64,000 nucleotides of DNA from Limnohabitans sp. T6-20 (GCF_003063505.1 NZ_NERW01000002.1:372001-436000); one strand, 5' to 3'; positions 1 through 9,942 are shown, counted from the stretch's first letter. Made by a program: numbers and translations. The notes: generated from the letters alone by a model not told the origin.

Positions 1-2176
1 CCAGTCCGTCAAAAGTCGAGGTGCCACGGCCGATCTCGTCCATCAGCACCAGGCTGTGGGGTGTGGCGCTGTGCAGGATTTGCGCGGCTTCGGTCATCTC
101 CAGCATGAAGGTCGATTGGGCGTTGGCCAGGTCGTCGGCCGCGCCGATCCGGGTGTGGATGGCGTCAATGGGGCCGAGGCGGCAGCGGCTGGCGGGCACG
201 TGGCTGCCGATGCTGGCCAGAAGCACGATCAACGCCACTTGCCGCATGTAGGTCGATTTACCGCCCATGTTGGGGCCGGTGATGATTTGCAGGCGCTGCT
301 TGGGGCCCAGCACCGTGTCGTTGGCGATGAAGCTGGCACCGGACAGTTCAGCCAGGCGCGCCTCGACCACCGGGTGGCGGCCTTGGCGAATTTCGATGCA
401 GGGCTCTTTGGTGAACTCGGGTGCGCACCAATTGAGGGTGAGCGAGCGCTCGGTCAGGGCGCAAAGCACGTCGAGCGAGGCCATGGCTTGCGCCAAAGCG
501 GTGAGCGCGGGCACAAAAGGCTGCAGCTGGTCGAGCAGGCCTTCATAAAGCCACTTCTCGCGGGCCAAGGCGCGTTCTTGCGCCGACAGGGCTTTGTCTT
601 CAAAGGTTTTGAGCTCGGGCGTGATGAAACGCTCGGCGTTTTTCAGGGTCTGGCGGCGGCGGTAGTCGTCTGGCACTTTGTCCAGTTGCCCTTGTGTGAC
701 TTCGATGTAGAAGCCGTGCACCTTGTTGAACTGCACGCGCAGGTTGGCAATGCCTGTGCGCTCTTTTTCGCGGGTTTCCAGGTCGAGCAAAAACGCATCG
801 CAATTGGTCTGGATGCCTCGCAACTCGTCCAGTTCGGCGTCCAGGCCGTCGGCGATCACGCCGCCGTCGCGCACCAGCGCAGCGGGCTCTTCGAGCAGGG
901 CCATTTGCAGCAGTTCGGCGCAATGGGTGGGCGGTGTGAGCCAGCGGGCCATGCCAGCCAAAAGCGTGCCTGGCTCAGGCTGAAGGGCTTGCAGTTGTGT
1001 GGACAGCGAAGCCGCACGCGCCAGCGAGTGGCGCAGGGCCACCAGTTCGCGTGGGCGCACTTGGCGCAGGGCGGTGCGGGCGGTGATGCGCTCCACGTCG
1101 CTCGCGCCTTTGAGCTGTTCACGCAGGCCGCTCCAGGCGCCAGCGCCGCTCTCGCCGCGCAACACGGCTTGGGCTTGCAGGCGGTCCACGGCGGCTTGCC
1201 GGTCACGCGGTGGGCTGAGCAACCAGCTTTTGAGCAAGCGGCTGCCCATGCCGGTCATGCAGGTGTCGAGCAGCGAAAACAGGGTGGGCGAATCTTCACC
1301 GCGCAGGGTTTGCGTCAGCTCCAGATTGCGGCGGGTGCTGGCGGGCAGGTCAATGAGTGCGTCCGAGCGTTGCACTTGCACGCGTTGCACGTGGGGCAGG
1401 CTGCGGCCCTGGGTGTGTTCGGCATAGGTGAGCAAAGCAGCGGCAGCGGCGTGTGCGTCGGCCAGCGCATCGGCGCTCCAAGCCGCAAGCGATGCGGCTT
1501 GCAGTTGTTCGAGCAGCTTGCGTTGGCCCAAGCCTGCGTCAAACTGAAAGTCGGGCCGCAGGGCCAGCGCCCAGCTGCCGCGCCCGGTGGTTTTGAGGCT
1601 GCGCAGTTTTTGTTCAAAGGTGGGCGTCATGCCCGCGCTGGCCAGCAGCTCGCTGGGGCTGATGCGGTCGACCCAGTCGGCCAGCTCGTCTTGAGCGCAT
1701 TCAGCCAGGTGCACCACACCTTGCGTGACGCTCAGCCATGCCAGGCCGCAACGGTTTTTGGGGGCCTGGTGCACGGCCAACAAGATGGCTTCGCTCTTGT
1801 CGGGCAGCAGCTCGGTGTCGGTGAGCGTGCCGGGGGTGACCACGCGCACCACTTTGCGCTCCACCGGGCCTTTGGCCGTGGCCACGTCGCCCACCTGTTC
1901 ACACAGAGCGACCGATTCCCCCAGCTTGATCAGCCGGGCCAGATACGTCTCAACCGAATGGAAGGGCACGCCCGCCATGACCACCGGCTGCCCGGCCGAC
2001 TGGCCACGGCGCGTCAAGGTGATGTCGAGCAGGCTGGCGGCTTTTTCGGCGTCGGCAAAGAACAACTCGTAAAAGTCGCCCATGCGGTAGAACACCAGCG
2101 TGTCAGGGAACTCCGCCTTGATGCCCAGGTACTGGGCCATCATGGGGGTGTGGGCACTCAGGTCGAGCGCTGACAT
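1..2176 (-). CDS. mutS: DNA mismatch repair ATPase MutS (partial, C-terminus beyond left edge)
   Basis: MutS binds base mismatches and small loops, then recruits MutL in an ATP-dependent way. Reading the minus strand from the ATG at 2176 gives about 725 codons. The mismatch-reading Phe-Xaa-Glu motif is F35-Y36-E37 inside GDFYELF. Walker A is GPNMGGKST (about residues 634-642) and Walker B is [13 protein letters not shown] (from about residue 713), where the window ends. Full MutS proteins are about 850-880 residues, so the helix-turn-helix dimerisation tail lies outside. The start lies only 3 nt after the suhB stop, so the two are probably co-transcribed. A 705-residue open frame on the opposite strand is a shadow. 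Confidence 0.97.
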   Translation of the reverse strand, partial: MSALDLSAHTPMMAQYLGIKAEFPDTLVFYRMGDFYELFFADAEKAASLLDITLTRRGQSAGQPVVMAGVPFHSVETYLARLIKLGESVALCEQVGDVATAKGPVERKVVRVVTPGTLTDTELLPDKSEAILLAVHQAPKNRCGLAWLSVTQGVVHLAECAQDELADWVDRISPSELLASAGMTPTFEQKLRSLKTTGRGSWALALRPDFQFDAGLGQRKLLEQLQAASLAAWSADALADAHAAAAALLTYAEHTQGRSLPHVQRVQVQRSDALIDLPASTRRNLELTQTLRGEDSPTLFSLLDTCMTGMGSRLLKSWLLSPPRDRQAAVDRLQAQAVLRGESGAGAWSGLREQLKGASDVERITARTALRQVRPRELVALRHSLARAASLSTQLQALQPEPGTLLAGMARWLTPPTHCAELLQMALLEEPAALVRDGGVIADGLDAELDELRGIQTNCDAFLLDLETREKERTGIANLRVQFNKVHGFYIEVTQGQLDKVPDDYRRRQTLKNAERFITPELKTFEDKALSAQERALAREKWLYEGLLDQLQPFVPALTALAQAMASLDVLCALTERSLTLNWCAPEFTKEPCIEIRQGRHPVVEARLAELSGASFIANDTVLGPKQRLQIITGPNMGGKSTYMRQVALIVLLASIGSHVPASRCRLGPIDAIHTRIGAADDLANAQSTFMLEMTEAAQILHSATPHSLVLMDEIGRGTSTFDGL

Positions 2177-2179
2177 GGC

Positions 2180-3124
2180 TTAAAACGGGGCGTCTTTGGG
2201 TTCAGCGCCGTCAGCAGCGTCGGGCGCGACCTCGGCGTCAGATGCATCGCTGTCTGAGGCGCGTTCGCGGCTCAGGGTTTCGACGGCGGTGCGCACAGCC
2301 GCTTTGTCGCCAGCACTGGCAAATTTGCTGTACTTGCCCAAGATGGTGACCAGCTGGCCGTAAATGCGCGGCGCACCGGCCAGGCATTCTTTTTGTTCCA
2401 GGAAGTCGGATTCGCCGGTGAAGTTACCAATCAGGCCACCGGCTTCAGTGACCAGCAGCGAGCCTGCGGCGACGTCCCAGGACGAGAGGCCTGTTTCAAA
2501 GAAACCGTCGGTGAAACCAGCGGCCACATAGGCCAGGTCCAGCGCAGCGGAACCTGGGCGGCGCAGGCCTGCGGTGCGTTGCATCACGTCGCCCATCATG
2601 CGCAGGTATTGGTTGAAGTTGTCGCCCTTGCGGAAAGGGAAGCCTGTGGAAATGATGCATTCCTGCAAACGGATGCGCTTGCTCACGCGCAGGCGGCGGT
2701 CGTTCATGAACGCGCCACGGCCTTTGGTGGCGGTGAACAGGTCGTTGCGGGTGGGGTCGTAAATCACGGCTTGCTCGATCTTGCCGCGCACTTGCAGGGC
2801 AATGCTCACGCAATAAACAGGGAAGCCGTGGATGAAGTTGGTCGTGCCGTCCAGGGGGTCGATGATCCAGATGTGGTCAGCGAGCGGGTTGCCATGCTGG
2901 CTACCGGACTCTTCGGCCAAGATGCCGTGGTCAGGGTAAGCGGTCAGCAGGGTGTCGATGATGACTTTTTCACTCGCATGGTCGATCTCGGTGACGAAGT
3001 CGTTGACTTGTTTTTGCGAGATGCGAACCGCTTCAACGTCGAGCGCGGCGCGGTTGATGATGGCGCCAGCGGCGCGCGCAGCCTTGATGGCCACGTTGAG
3101 CATGGGGTGGAGATTGGACGACAT
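2180..3124 (-). CDS. suhB: Inositol-1-monophosphatase family protein SuhB
   Basis: SuhB belongs to the Mg-dependent inositol monophosphatase family; in E. coli it also joins the rRNA antitermination complex with NusA. The 314-residue product shows all family motifs: AEESG, the metal-binding [10 protein letters not shown] and the C-terminal [15 protein letters not shown]. The start was set at the ATG at 3124 ([20 protein letters not shown]), matching the N-terminus of E. coli SuhB; the open frame extends 11 codons further without family support. An acidic Asp/Glu/Ala tail of about 35 residues follows the conserved fold. suhB is divergent to trmJ, as in E. coli, and runs into mutS with a 3-nt gap. 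Confidence 0.95.
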   Translation of the reverse strand: MSSNLHPMLNVAIKAARAAGAIINRAALDVEAVRISQKQVNDFVTEIDHASEKVIIDTLLTAYPDHGILAEESGSQHGNPLADHIWIIDPLDGTTNFIHGFPVYCVSIALQVRGKIEQAVIYDPTRNDLFTATKGRGAFMNDRRLRVSKRIRLQECIISTGFPFRKGDNFNQYLRMMGDVMQRTAGLRRPGSAALDLAYVAAGFTDGFFETGLSSWDVAAGSLLVTEAGGLIGNFTGESDFLEQKECLAGAPRIYGQLVTILGKYSKFASAGDKAAVRTAVETLSRERASDSDASDAEVAPDAADGAEPKDAPF

Positions 3125-3273
3125 AAATTGTGTGAAGAACTGGACTGGCCCACGCACGATCGCGGCGGCGAAGGGGGCATTTTCTCATGAAAAGTGGGTG
3201 TATTCGTCATTTTGGCGTCATGAACCGGATCTGCATGTCGTCTGCGTGCCATTTCAGCATGGACAATCGGGGC

Positions 3274-4005
3274 ATGAAAACGCGATTCATCTTGATAGAG
3301 ACCAGCCACGCTGGCAATGTGGGCGCAGCGGCCCGGGCCATGAAGGTCATGGGTTTTGACGAGTTGGTGCTGGTCAAGCCGCGCTGGCCCAATGTGCTGC
3401 GCAAGGAAGAAACCATCCAGCGCGCCAGCGGTGCCAACGATGTGCTGGACAAGGCCCGCGTGGTGGAGACGCTGGACGAGGCCCTGGACGGCGTGACCCA
3501 CCTGTGTGCCACGGCCATGACGCCGCGTGACTTTGGGCCGCCGACCCGGTCGCCCCGCGAGCACTTTGCGCAGTTGACCCAGCCAGGCGCACCCGAGCAG
3601 AGTGTGGCGTTCTTGTTTGGCTCCGAGCGCTTTGGCATGAAAAACGAAGACGTTTACCGCTGCCATGTGGCGCTGTCGATTCCGACGAATCCAAAGTTCG
3701 GTTCGCTCAACCTGGGCTCGGCCATCCAAGTGATTGCCTACGATTGGCGAGAGGCGCTGGGGGGCTTTCCGGTGCAGGATGCGATTGCACCTGTCGACAA
3801 GGCCGATGCCCAGCAGGTGGCGGGCATGCTCACGCACTGGGAGCAGGCGCTGAGCGACATCGGTTTCTTGGACCCGGCCGCGCCCAAAAAGCTGATGCCG
3901 CGCTTGAACCAGTTGTTCAACCGGGCTGATTTGAGCCCGGAGGAAATCCACATTTTGCGCGGGGTGGCCAAGGCCATGATCCAGACCGCCAGCGGCAAGC
4001 GATAG
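3274..4005 (+). CDS. trmJ: tRNA (cytidine/uridine-2'-O-)-methyltransferase TrmJ
   Basis: A SpoU/SPOUT-class 2'-O-methyltransferase that modifies position 32 of tRNAs with S-adenosylmethionine. The 243-residue frame opens with [20 protein letters not shown], typical of TrmJ, and carries the trefoil-knot motifs [14 protein letters not shown] and [19 protein letters not shown]. coli TrmJ has 246 residues. The ATG at 3274 was chosen on family alignment; upstream in-frame ATGs at 3187 and 3259 add unsupported residues. There is no clear ribosome binding site, but a GACAAT box ends 6 bp before the ATG, so the message may be leaderless. cysE follows after 11 nt, suggesting one transcript. Confidence 0.93.
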   Translation: MKTRFILIETSHAGNVGAAARAMKVMGFDELVLVKPRWPNVLRKEETIQRASGANDVLDKARVVETLDEALDGVTHLCATAMTPRDFGPPTRSPREHFAQLTQPGAPEQSVAFLFGSERFGMKNEDVYRCHVALSIPTNPKFGSLNLGSAIQVIAYDWREALGGFPVQDAIAPVDKADAQQVAGMLTHWEQALSDIGFLDPAAPKKLMPRLNQLFNRADLSPEEIHILRGVAKAMIQTASGKR

Positions 4006-4016
4006 ACTCAGCGCCT

Positions 4017-4784
4017 ATGTTTTCTCGTCTTCGCTCCGACATCCAATGCATCCTTGACCGGGACCCCGCTGCCCGCACCGCTTGGGAGGTGTTGACGTGC
4101 TACCCAGGCCTGCATGCCCTGGTGTTGCACCGCCGCGCGCACTGGTGCTGGAACCATGGCTTCAAGTGGCTGGGGCGCTTTATTTCGCACATTTCGCGTG
4201 GCTTGACCGGCATCGAAATCCATCCTGGCGCCAAGATTGGCGAGCGCGTGTTTTTTGACCATGCCATGGGCGTGGTGGTGGGCGAAACGGCTGAAATTGG
4301 CGACGGCTGCACGATTTACCAAGGCGTGACCTTGGGCGGCACATCGCTCTACAAAGGTGCCAAGCGCCATCCCACGCTGGGCAAAGACGTGGTGGTGAGC
4401 GCCGGGGCCAAGGTGCTGGGCGGCTTCGAGGTCGGCGATGGCGCCAAGATCGGCAGCAACGCGGTGGTCATCAAGCCGGTGCCCGCTGGGGCCACAGCGG
4501 TGGGTATTCCGGCGCGCATCATCCCGTCCAAAGCGGGCGAGAGCGCCGATGTGTCTGGCACCGAGCGCAAGTTCAACGCCTATGGCATCACGCAAGACGA
4601 CGATCCTGTGAGTCAGGCGCTGCGTGGCCTGATCGACAACGCCGCCGGGCAAGAACACCAGATCGCCATGATCTGGAAGGCGCTGGCGCAATTGTGTGCA
4701 CAGCAGCAGGTGCAAATGCCCGGCGATGCGGCCACCAGCGAAACCTTCGAGGCCGACAAGCTCAATCAGTTGCTCGACAAGTGA
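4017..4784 (+). CDS. cysE: Serine O-acetyltransferase
   Basis: Transfers acetyl from acetyl-CoA to L-serine, the first committed step of cysteine synthesis. The 255-residue protein is of the shorter type, with an N-terminal helical part (about 1-65) and a left-handed beta-helix of hexapeptide repeats (about 66-175: [28 protein letters not shown]). D81-H82 in [17 protein letters not shown] are the probable catalytic Asp/His pair. The C-terminal 80 residues are less conserved and helical. It lies 11 nt behind trmJ. It ends opposite dnaG, with REP-like repeats in between. Confidence 0.95.
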   Translation: MFSRLRSDIQCILDRDPAARTAWEVLTCYPGLHALVLHRRAHWCWNHGFKWLGRFISHISRGLTGIEIHPGAKIGERVFFDHAMGVVVGETAEIGDGCTIYQGVTLGGTSLYKGAKRHPTLGKDVVVSAGAKVLGGFEVGDGAKIGSNAVVIKPVPAGATAVGIPARIIPSKAGESADVSGTERKFNAYGITQDDDPVSQALRGLIDNAAGQEHQIAMIWKALAQLCAQQQVQMPGDAATSETFEADKLNQLLDK

Positions 4785-4818
4785 TGCCCGCCTGAACAAG
4801 TGCTGCCCACCTGAATTG

Positions 4819-4969
4819 CTCTTGTGGGCGGCTACCCTCGCGGCCTCATGCTCTGAGTTGTTCCTGTGGGAGGCCGCCCCTGCGGCCGAATGCCGAATGG
4901 GCTGCGTCGCTTGCAGCAGGTTTTTCAGCTGAAAAACCCTTCGCGAGCAGGGGCTCGCTCCTGCAAAAT
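4819..4969. repeat. REP-like palindrome cluster between cysE and dnaG
   Basis: Three related palindromic units lie here. Copy A (4819-4850) and copy B (4861-4892) read in the plus direction; copy C (about 4940-4966) is inverted. Each has a GTGGGAG/GCAGGAG-like head, then a short stem around the loop CCCCTG (B: GGCCG/CGGCC; C: GCGAG/CTCGC), then CGAA. Stem bases differ between copies but stay complementary, as in bacterial REP elements and BIMEs. A second cluster is at 34987-35060. The small open frame that crosses this region is translated repeat, not a gene. Confidence 0.7.
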
Positions 4970-5012
4970 CCAGCCTGCTTGATGGCCGCCAGCTTTTCTG
5001 AACAGGCGTGGC

Positions 5013-7130
5013 TTACTGTGAAGCCAGCAATGCCGCTGCCGCCGAAGCCATCAGTTCCTTTCGGCGCTCGTGCAGGCTGCGCCAGCGTTGCTGGGCTTCG
5101 GGGTCCTGGCCGGTGCTGGCTTGGGCCAGGGCTTCGGTTTCGAGCTGTTTGAGGCGGTCAATGAGCAGCATGTTGAGCAATCGGCGCAGCTCTTGCCTAG
5201 CTTCTTGTGGGTCGGGTGGGGTGGCGTCTTCGTTCCCGGCCGTGACCCCCAGATTGTCTTGGGCCATCCAGCGCACGGCATCTTCGGCAAAGGCCTGGCT
5301 TTGCATCTCGGTTTGCAAGGCCGTCCAGCCCAGAGCCCCTTGCTCATGGAACACAGATTCGAGCCAGGCAAACAAAGGCCCGTGCGGTGCGGGCAGGGCG
5401 CAGAGCATGGCGTGGTCTTCTCCGGCCAGCGTTTCCCACAGCGCCATATTGCCCAGCAGCAGGCGCGCCGCATGGTCGGCCCGGCTGGCGGGTACGGTGC
5501 GCGGGCCGGTGTAAACGGGGGCTTGGTCGCGCTTGTAGCGGCTGTTGCCGAACTTGCTGTTGGGTGTCCAGTTGGGGTTTTTTCGGGGCCAGTTGTTGCC
5601 CGAGAACTTGCCGCCTGCGTTGCTGTATGCACCGCCATAAGCGGGTGCGCCCGATCCGCTGCCATAGCTGCTGTCGCTCGCCCAAGCAGGTGGCTCGCCG
5701 TAGTGCGGCTCAAACGCGTGGTGCTCGTCACCGCCAGCATGGGTGGCTTGTTGGAGGGCCGCGTTGGCGGTCTGCATGGATGGGGCCGCGGCGGGCGCGT
5801 TGCTGCGGGGCGCAAAGCGTTGGTCGCTGGCGGCTTGCTGACCCCACAGTTTTTCGAGACCTGCAGTCTCCAGCTGGATCAGTTGCGCCAGCTCCGACAG
5901 CAGTTGTTGCTTGAGCGCGCCGTCGGGCAGCAGTTGCCACAAAGGCCTTGCCTGACTGGACAGGCGGGCGCGGCCTTCGGCGGTTTGCAGGTCGCAGTCG
6001 GCACTGGCCGCTTCGATCAAAAAACGTGACAGCGGCATGGCTTGTTTGATCTGCTCGGCAAAAGCGTCCTGGCCAAACTCGCGCACATAGCTGTCGGGGT
6101 CGTGCTCGGCGGGCAAAAACAAAAACTTGATGCTGCGCACATCGGTGGCATAGGGCAGGGCACCGTCGAGCGCTTTGCGGGCAGCGCGGCGGCCTGCGCC
6201 GTCGCCGTCAAAGCTGAACACCACCGCATCGGTGAAGCGAAACAGCTTTTGCACATGGTCGGGCGTGCAGGCCGTGCCCAGTGTGGCCACGGCGTTGGCA
6301 AAGCCCAGCTGGGCCAGCGCCACCACGTCCATGTAGCCTTCGGTCACCAGCACATAGCCTGCGCTGTGCAGGGCTTCGCGGGCTTCGTACAGGCCATACA
6401 GCTCGCGGCCTTTGTGAAACACCGGGGTTTCAGGTGAGTTGAGGTATTTTGGGGTGCCGCTGCCAATCACCCGTCCGCCAAAGCCGATGCACTCGCCTTT
6501 GATGTTGCGGATCGGGAACATGATCCGATCGCGAAAACGGTCGTAGCGTTTGTCGTCTTCTTCGTTGACGATGACCAGGCCCGACTCGGCCAGCAGCGGG
6601 TCGTCGTATTTGGGGAACACGCTGGCCAGCGAGCGCCAGCCTTCGGGCGCATAGCCCAGGCCAAAGCGCTTGGCGATCTGGCCCGACAGGCCCCGACCCT
6701 TGAGGTATTCGACCGCGCGGGGCGTGATGCGCAGTTGTTCACGGTAGGCCTGACCGGCTTTTTCGAGCACATCGCTCAGGCTGTCTTGCTTGGCTTTTTG
6801 AGCGGCGGCTTTGGCGCGGTCTTCGGGAGATTGCTGTTCTTCGGGCACCTGCATGCCGGTTTGCTGGGCCAGGTCTTTCACCGCTTCGATGAAGGTCATG
6901 CCCGCGTGCTCCATCAGGAAACCGATGGCGTTGCCGTTTTTTCCGCAGCCAAAGCAGTGGAAAAACTGCTTGGTGGGGCTGACGCTGAAGCTGGGAGACT
7001 TTTCGCCGTGGAAGGGGCACAGGCCCATGAAGTTGGCGCCGCCTTTCTTGAGCTGCACGTATTTGCCCACAATGTCGACCACGTCGACGCGGGACAGCAA
7101 CTCCTGGATGAAAGACTGGGGGATGGCCAT
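5013..7130 (-). CDS. dnaG: DNA primase DnaG
   Basis: Makes the RNA primers for lagging-strand replication. The 705-residue product has the N-terminal CHC2 zinc finger (C38, H41, C59, C62), the catalytic core with the TOPRIM fold (VTEGYMDVVALAQLGFANAV, then SFDGDGAGRRAARKAL) and a C-terminal helicase-binding part after a low-complexity Gly/Ala/Asn/Pro linker (about residues 440-560), which is longer than in E. coli DnaG (581 residues total). It stands alone: neither rpsU nor rpoD flanks it, unlike the classical macromolecular-synthesis operon. No convincing ribosome binding site precedes the ATG at 7130. Confidence 0.97.
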   Translation of the reverse strand: MAIPQSFIQELLSRVDVVDIVGKYVQLKKGGANFMGLCPFHGEKSPSFSVSPTKQFFHCFGCGKNGNAIGFLMEHAGMTFIEAVKDLAQQTGMQVPEEQQSPEDRAKAAAQKAKQDSLSDVLEKAGQAYREQLRITPRAVEYLKGRGLSGQIAKRFGLGYAPEGWRSLASVFPKYDDPLLAESGLVIVNEEDDKRYDRFRDRIMFPIRNIKGECIGFGGRVIGSGTPKYLNSPETPVFHKGRELYGLYEAREALHSAGYVLVTEGYMDVVALAQLGFANAVATLGTACTPDHVQKLFRFTDAVVFSFDGDGAGRRAARKALDGALPYATDVRSIKFLFLPAEHDPDSYVREFGQDAFAEQIKQAMPLSRFLIEAASADCDLQTAEGRARLSSQARPLWQLLPDGALKQQLLSELAQLIQLETAGLEKLWGQQAASDQRFAPRSNAPAAAPSMQTANAALQQATHAGGDEHHAFEPHYGEPPAWASDSSYGSGSGAPAYGGAYSNAGGKFSGNNWPRKNPNWTPNSKFGNSRYKRDQAPVYTGPRTVPASRADHAARLLLGNMALWETLAGEDHAMLCALPAPHGPLFAWLESVFHEQGALGWTALQTEMQSQAFAEDAVRWMAQDNLGVTAGNEDATPPDPQEARQELRRLLNMLLIDRLKQLETEALAQASTGQDPEAQQRWRSLHERRKELMASAAAALLASQ

Positions 7131-7246
7131 AAGGAGCTTATTTTCGCCGATTGGGCTTCGTCTTTGGATGCATCTGTGAACTGGATTTCAGGATACGGTC
7201 AGGCAAATGGCATCCAATGAAGCCATAACCCGTTTCAGGAGTCCTT

Positions 7247-8893
7247 ATGACCTCAATTTACGACCAGGATTTGCCCCAGACCCCCGCCAACCATGCCCCG
7301 ATGTCGCCGCTGTCGTTCATCGAGCGCACGGCCGAGGTCTATCCCAAGCGCCTGGCCATCGTGCACGGTGATTTGCGTCAGGACTGGGCCACCACTTACC
7401 GCCGCAGCCGCCAGTTGGCCAGTGCCCTGAGCCAGGCGGGCATTGGCAAGAACGACACCGTGGCGGTCATGCTGCCCAACACGCCCCCGATGGTCGAGGC
7501 GCACTTTGGCATCCCCATGGCAGGTGCGGTGCTCAATGCGCTGAACACCCGGTTGGACCCGGAAACCATCGCTTTCATGCTCGACCACGGCGAGGCCAAG
7601 GCCGTGATCGTGGACCCGGAATTTTCGGGCACCCTGAAGAAGGCGCTGGCGCTGCGCCAGGCTCAAACGCCCTTGCTGGTGGTGGATGTGGAGGATGCGC
7701 TCTATACCGGGCCAAGTGAAAAGATCGGCTCGCTCACCTACGAAGCCTTGGTGGCCAGCGGCGATGCCGCTTTTGCCTGGAGCCTGCCCGCTGACGAGTG
7801 GGATGCGATTGCCCTGAACTACACCAGCGGCACCACCGGCAACCCCAAGGGCGTGGTCTACCACCACCGGGGCGCGGCCACCAACGCGATCTCGAACATT
7901 CTGGAATGGGACATGCCCAAGCACGCGGCCTACCTTTGGACGCTGCCGATGTTCCACTGCAACGGCTGGTGCTTCCCGTGGACGCTGGCGGCGCGTGCGG
8001 GCGTGAACGTGTGCCTGCGTCGGGTCGAGGCGCAGGCGATTTTTGACGCCATCCGCCAGCATGGGGTCACGCATTACTGCGGTGCACCCATCGTGCACGG
8101 CTTGCTGGTCAACGCCCCGGCGGCGATGAAGGTGGGGGTACCCGCAGGCGTCAAGGCCATGGTGGCAGGCGCTGCGCCGCCTGCATCGATGATCGAAGGC
8201 ATGGAAGAAATGGGTTTTGATTTGACCCATGTGTATGGCCTGACCGAGGTCTATGGTCCGGCCACGGTCTGCGCCAAAAACGATGACTGGAATGCGCTGG
8301 ACATCGGTGAGCGCGCCCGCCTGAATGCCCGCCAGGGCGTGCGCTACCACCTGGAGCGCGATGTGCGCGTGCTCAACCCCGAAACCATGCAGCCCGTGCC
8401 GCAAGATGGCGAAACCATGGGCGAGATCATGTTCAAGGGCAACATCGCCATGAAGGGTTACCTGAAGAACCCCAAGGCCACGCAGGAAGCTTTTGCAGGC
8501 GGATGGTTCCACAGCGGTGATCTGGCGGTGCAATACCCCGACGGTTACATCAAGATCAAGGACCGCAGCAAAGACATCATCATTTCGGGCGGCGAGAACA
8601 TCTCGTCCATCGAGGTGGAAGACGTGCTGTACCGCCACCCCGATGTGCTGGCCGCAGCCGTGGTGGCCAAGCCCGATGCCCGCTGGGGCGAAACGCCGTG
8701 TGCTTTTGTGGAGCTCAAAGCCGGTGCACAAACCACGCCCGAGCAGATCGTGGCGCACTGCAAGCTGCATCTGGCGGGCTTCAAGGTGCCGCGCGCGGTG
8801 GTGTTTGGTGAGTTGCCCAAGACCAGCACCGGCAAGATTCAAAAGTTTGAGCTGCGCAAGTTGGCAGGCTCCGCTCAGGCGATTGATGTTTGA
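7247..8893 (+). CDS. Acyl-CoA synthetase (AMP-forming), DmdB/medium-chain type
   Basis: Activates a carboxylic acid to its CoA thioester via an acyl-adenylate. The 548-residue protein has the AMP-binding P-loop YTSGTTGNPKGVVYHHRG (about 192-209), the adenylate motif VYGLTEVYGPA, the hinge WFHSGDLAVQYPDGYIKIKD and the C-terminal catalytic Lys in PKTSTGKIQKFELR. The N-terminus (NHAPMSPLSFIERTAEVYP) resembles the clade with methylmercaptopropionyl-CoA ligases and medium-chain fatty acyl-CoA ligases; the true substrate cannot be read from sequence. Start ATG has AGGAG at 7237-7241. It is a single-gene unit closed by a strong terminator, divergent from dnaG. Confidence 0.9.
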   Translation: MTSIYDQDLPQTPANHAPMSPLSFIERTAEVYPKRLAIVHGDLRQDWATTYRRSRQLASALSQAGIGKNDTVAVMLPNTPPMVEAHFGIPMAGAVLNALNTRLDPETIAFMLDHGEAKAVIVDPEFSGTLKKALALRQAQTPLLVVDVEDALYTGPSEKIGSLTYEALVASGDAAFAWSLPADEWDAIALNYTSGTTGNPKGVVYHHRGAATNAISNILEWDMPKHAAYLWTLPMFHCNGWCFPWTLAARAGVNVCLRRVEAQAIFDAIRQHGVTHYCGAPIVHGLLVNAPAAMKVGVPAGVKAMVAGAAPPASMIEGMEEMGFDLTHVYGLTEVYGPATVCAKNDDWNALDIGERARLNARQGVRYHLERDVRVLNPETMQPVPQDGETMGEIMFKGNIAMKGYLKNPKATQEAFAGGWFHSGDLAVQYPDGYIKIKDRSKDIIISGGENISSIEVEDVLYRHPDVLAAAVVAKPDARWGETPCAFVELKAGAQTTPEQIVAHCKLHLAGFKVPRAVVFGELPKTSTGKIQKFELRKLAGSAQAIDV

Positions 8894-8930
8894 TGGCGGG
8901 TTTGGCATTGCGCTGAATGTGTCACCCCAA

Positions 8931-8964
8931 AACAAAGGCCACCCGAAGGTGGCCTTTGTTTTTT
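8931..8964 (+). terminator. Rho-independent terminator after the acyl-CoA synthetase
   Basis: A 13-bp perfect stem (8931-8943 with 8948-8960) around loop CGAA is followed by TTTT. The reverse strand also ends in a T-rich run, so it may stop the 75-residue minus-strand gene as well. Confidence 0.9.
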
Positions 8965-9007
8965 AAAGCCTGAATTTCTCAGGCCAGAAAAGACGAGCTT
9001 TAGTCGA

Positions 9008-9235
9008 TTACTTGGCTTTGCTTTTCTTCGATTTCTTGCTTTTTTTGCTGGCTTTGTGGGCTGCTTTTTTCTTGGCTGGGGCTTCGGCTTTAGGGGCCGC
9101 TGCTGGCGCGGGGGCTACGGCCGGGGTGGCTGTCACGGCGGGGGCCGCAGCAGGTGCTGGCGCTGGTGCCGCAGTTTGTGCCATGGCGGCAGCAGCCAGC
9201 AAGCTGCTCAGAACGGTGGTGATGGACTTGATCAT
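9008..9235 (-). CDS. Small exported Ala/Pro- and Lys-rich protein, function unknown
   Basis: A 75-residue protein with a signal peptide (MIKSITTVLSSLLAAAAMAQ, cleavage probably after AMA), a middle of Ala-Pro-Val repeats, and a very basic tail ending KKSKKSKKSKAK. A good ribosome binding site (AAAAGG) lies about 6 nt before the ATG. Composition resembles acid-shock protein Asr and other low-complexity cationic periplasmic proteins, but there is no alignable domain. It is transcribed alone between two terminated units. The coding assignment rests on the signal peptide and ribosome binding site; the function is not known. Confidence 0.7.
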   Translation of the reverse strand: MIKSITTVLSSLLAAAAMAQTAAPAPAPAAAPAVTATPAVAPAPAAAPKAEAPAKKKAAHKASKKSKKSKKSKAK

Positions 9236-9326
9236 GCTAAGCCTTTTGGAAATCTGGTGAAAGTAAAAAACACCACCGTATTATGAGAGTGCGTCGATGC
9301 CTTTTGGGGAGGCGATGTTGATTTTT

Positions 9327-9875
9327 TTACGCGATGTCAAATGCATGCGTACCAAAGCGCCCTGCGCGTCGGTCGGCAAAGTAGTGCTCCAAGGTTTCCT
9401 TGACCGTTCTGAATGCCAACTCATCCCAAGGAATCTCTTCCTCCTTGAACAGTCGCGCTTCCATGGTTTCATGGCCGGGGTCAAACACGTCGCTGGTGAG
9501 CCGGGCCAGGTAATACAAGTGCACCTGACCTACCCGAGGGACACTCATCACGGTGAACAGGTCTTCCATGATGAATTGGGCACCCGCTTCCTCCGTGGTT
9601 TCCCGTGCAGCACCTTCCGACGTGGATTCACCCAGTTCCATGAAGCCTGCGGGCAAGGTCCATTTGCCTTTGCGGGGTTCGATGTTGCGTTTGCACAGCA
9701 AGACTTGATCGCCCCAGCAGGGCACTGTGCCCACCACGTTGAGCGGATTTTCGTAATGGACGGTGTTGCAAACCGTGCAAATGGCCCGTTCGCGGGTGTC
9801 GCCATCGTCCGGCAGGCGACGGGCGACCAGTGCGCCGCATTGTCGGCAGTGTCGAATGGTGCGGTCAAACATCAT
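9327..9875 (-). CDS. Nudix hydrolase with N-terminal zinc ribbon
   Basis: Hydrolyses nucleoside-diphosphate-X compounds; the zinc-ribbon subgroup includes NADH- and ADP-ribose-type pyrophosphatases. The 182-residue protein has a Cys4 ribbon (C10, C13, C33, C36) and a complete Nudix box from G77 to A99 with R91, E92, E95 and E96. The next Met (codon 2, 9872) is an equally good start. It stands alone, with the same orientation as the TRAP operon upstream but separated from it by a terminator. Confidence 0.88.
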   Translation of the reverse strand: MMFDRTIRHCRQCGALVARRLPDDGDTRERAICTVCNTVHYENPLNVVGTVPCWGDQVLLCKRNIEPRKGKWTLPAGFMELGESTSEGAARETTEEAGAQFIMEDLFTVMSVPRVGQVHLYYLARLTSDVFDPGHETMEARLFKEEEIPWDELAFRTVKETLEHYFADRRAGRFGTHAFDIA

Positions 9876-9942
9876 GAAGGGAGCTCAAAGTGAGGAATAA
9901 ACAGACAAGGCGTCAACGCTGTAAGTCTAACCAGTCCGCCAT

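Noticed and set aside
56..2173. 705-codon open frame on the plus strand opposite mutS
   Set aside because: The minus strand encodes unmistakable MutS. The plus-strand translation has no recognisable domain and is a by-product of GC-rich third positions.
4696..4932. 78-codon frame after cysE
   Set aside because: Its second half is the REP-like repeat translated; the same peptide pattern (LW-x-AAPAAEC) appears at the other repeat cluster.
7253..8935. 560-codon frame opposite the acyl-CoA synthetase
   Set aside because: Composition is His/Gln/Gly-rich shadow sequence. The opposite strand has all ligase motifs, a ribosome binding site and a terminator.
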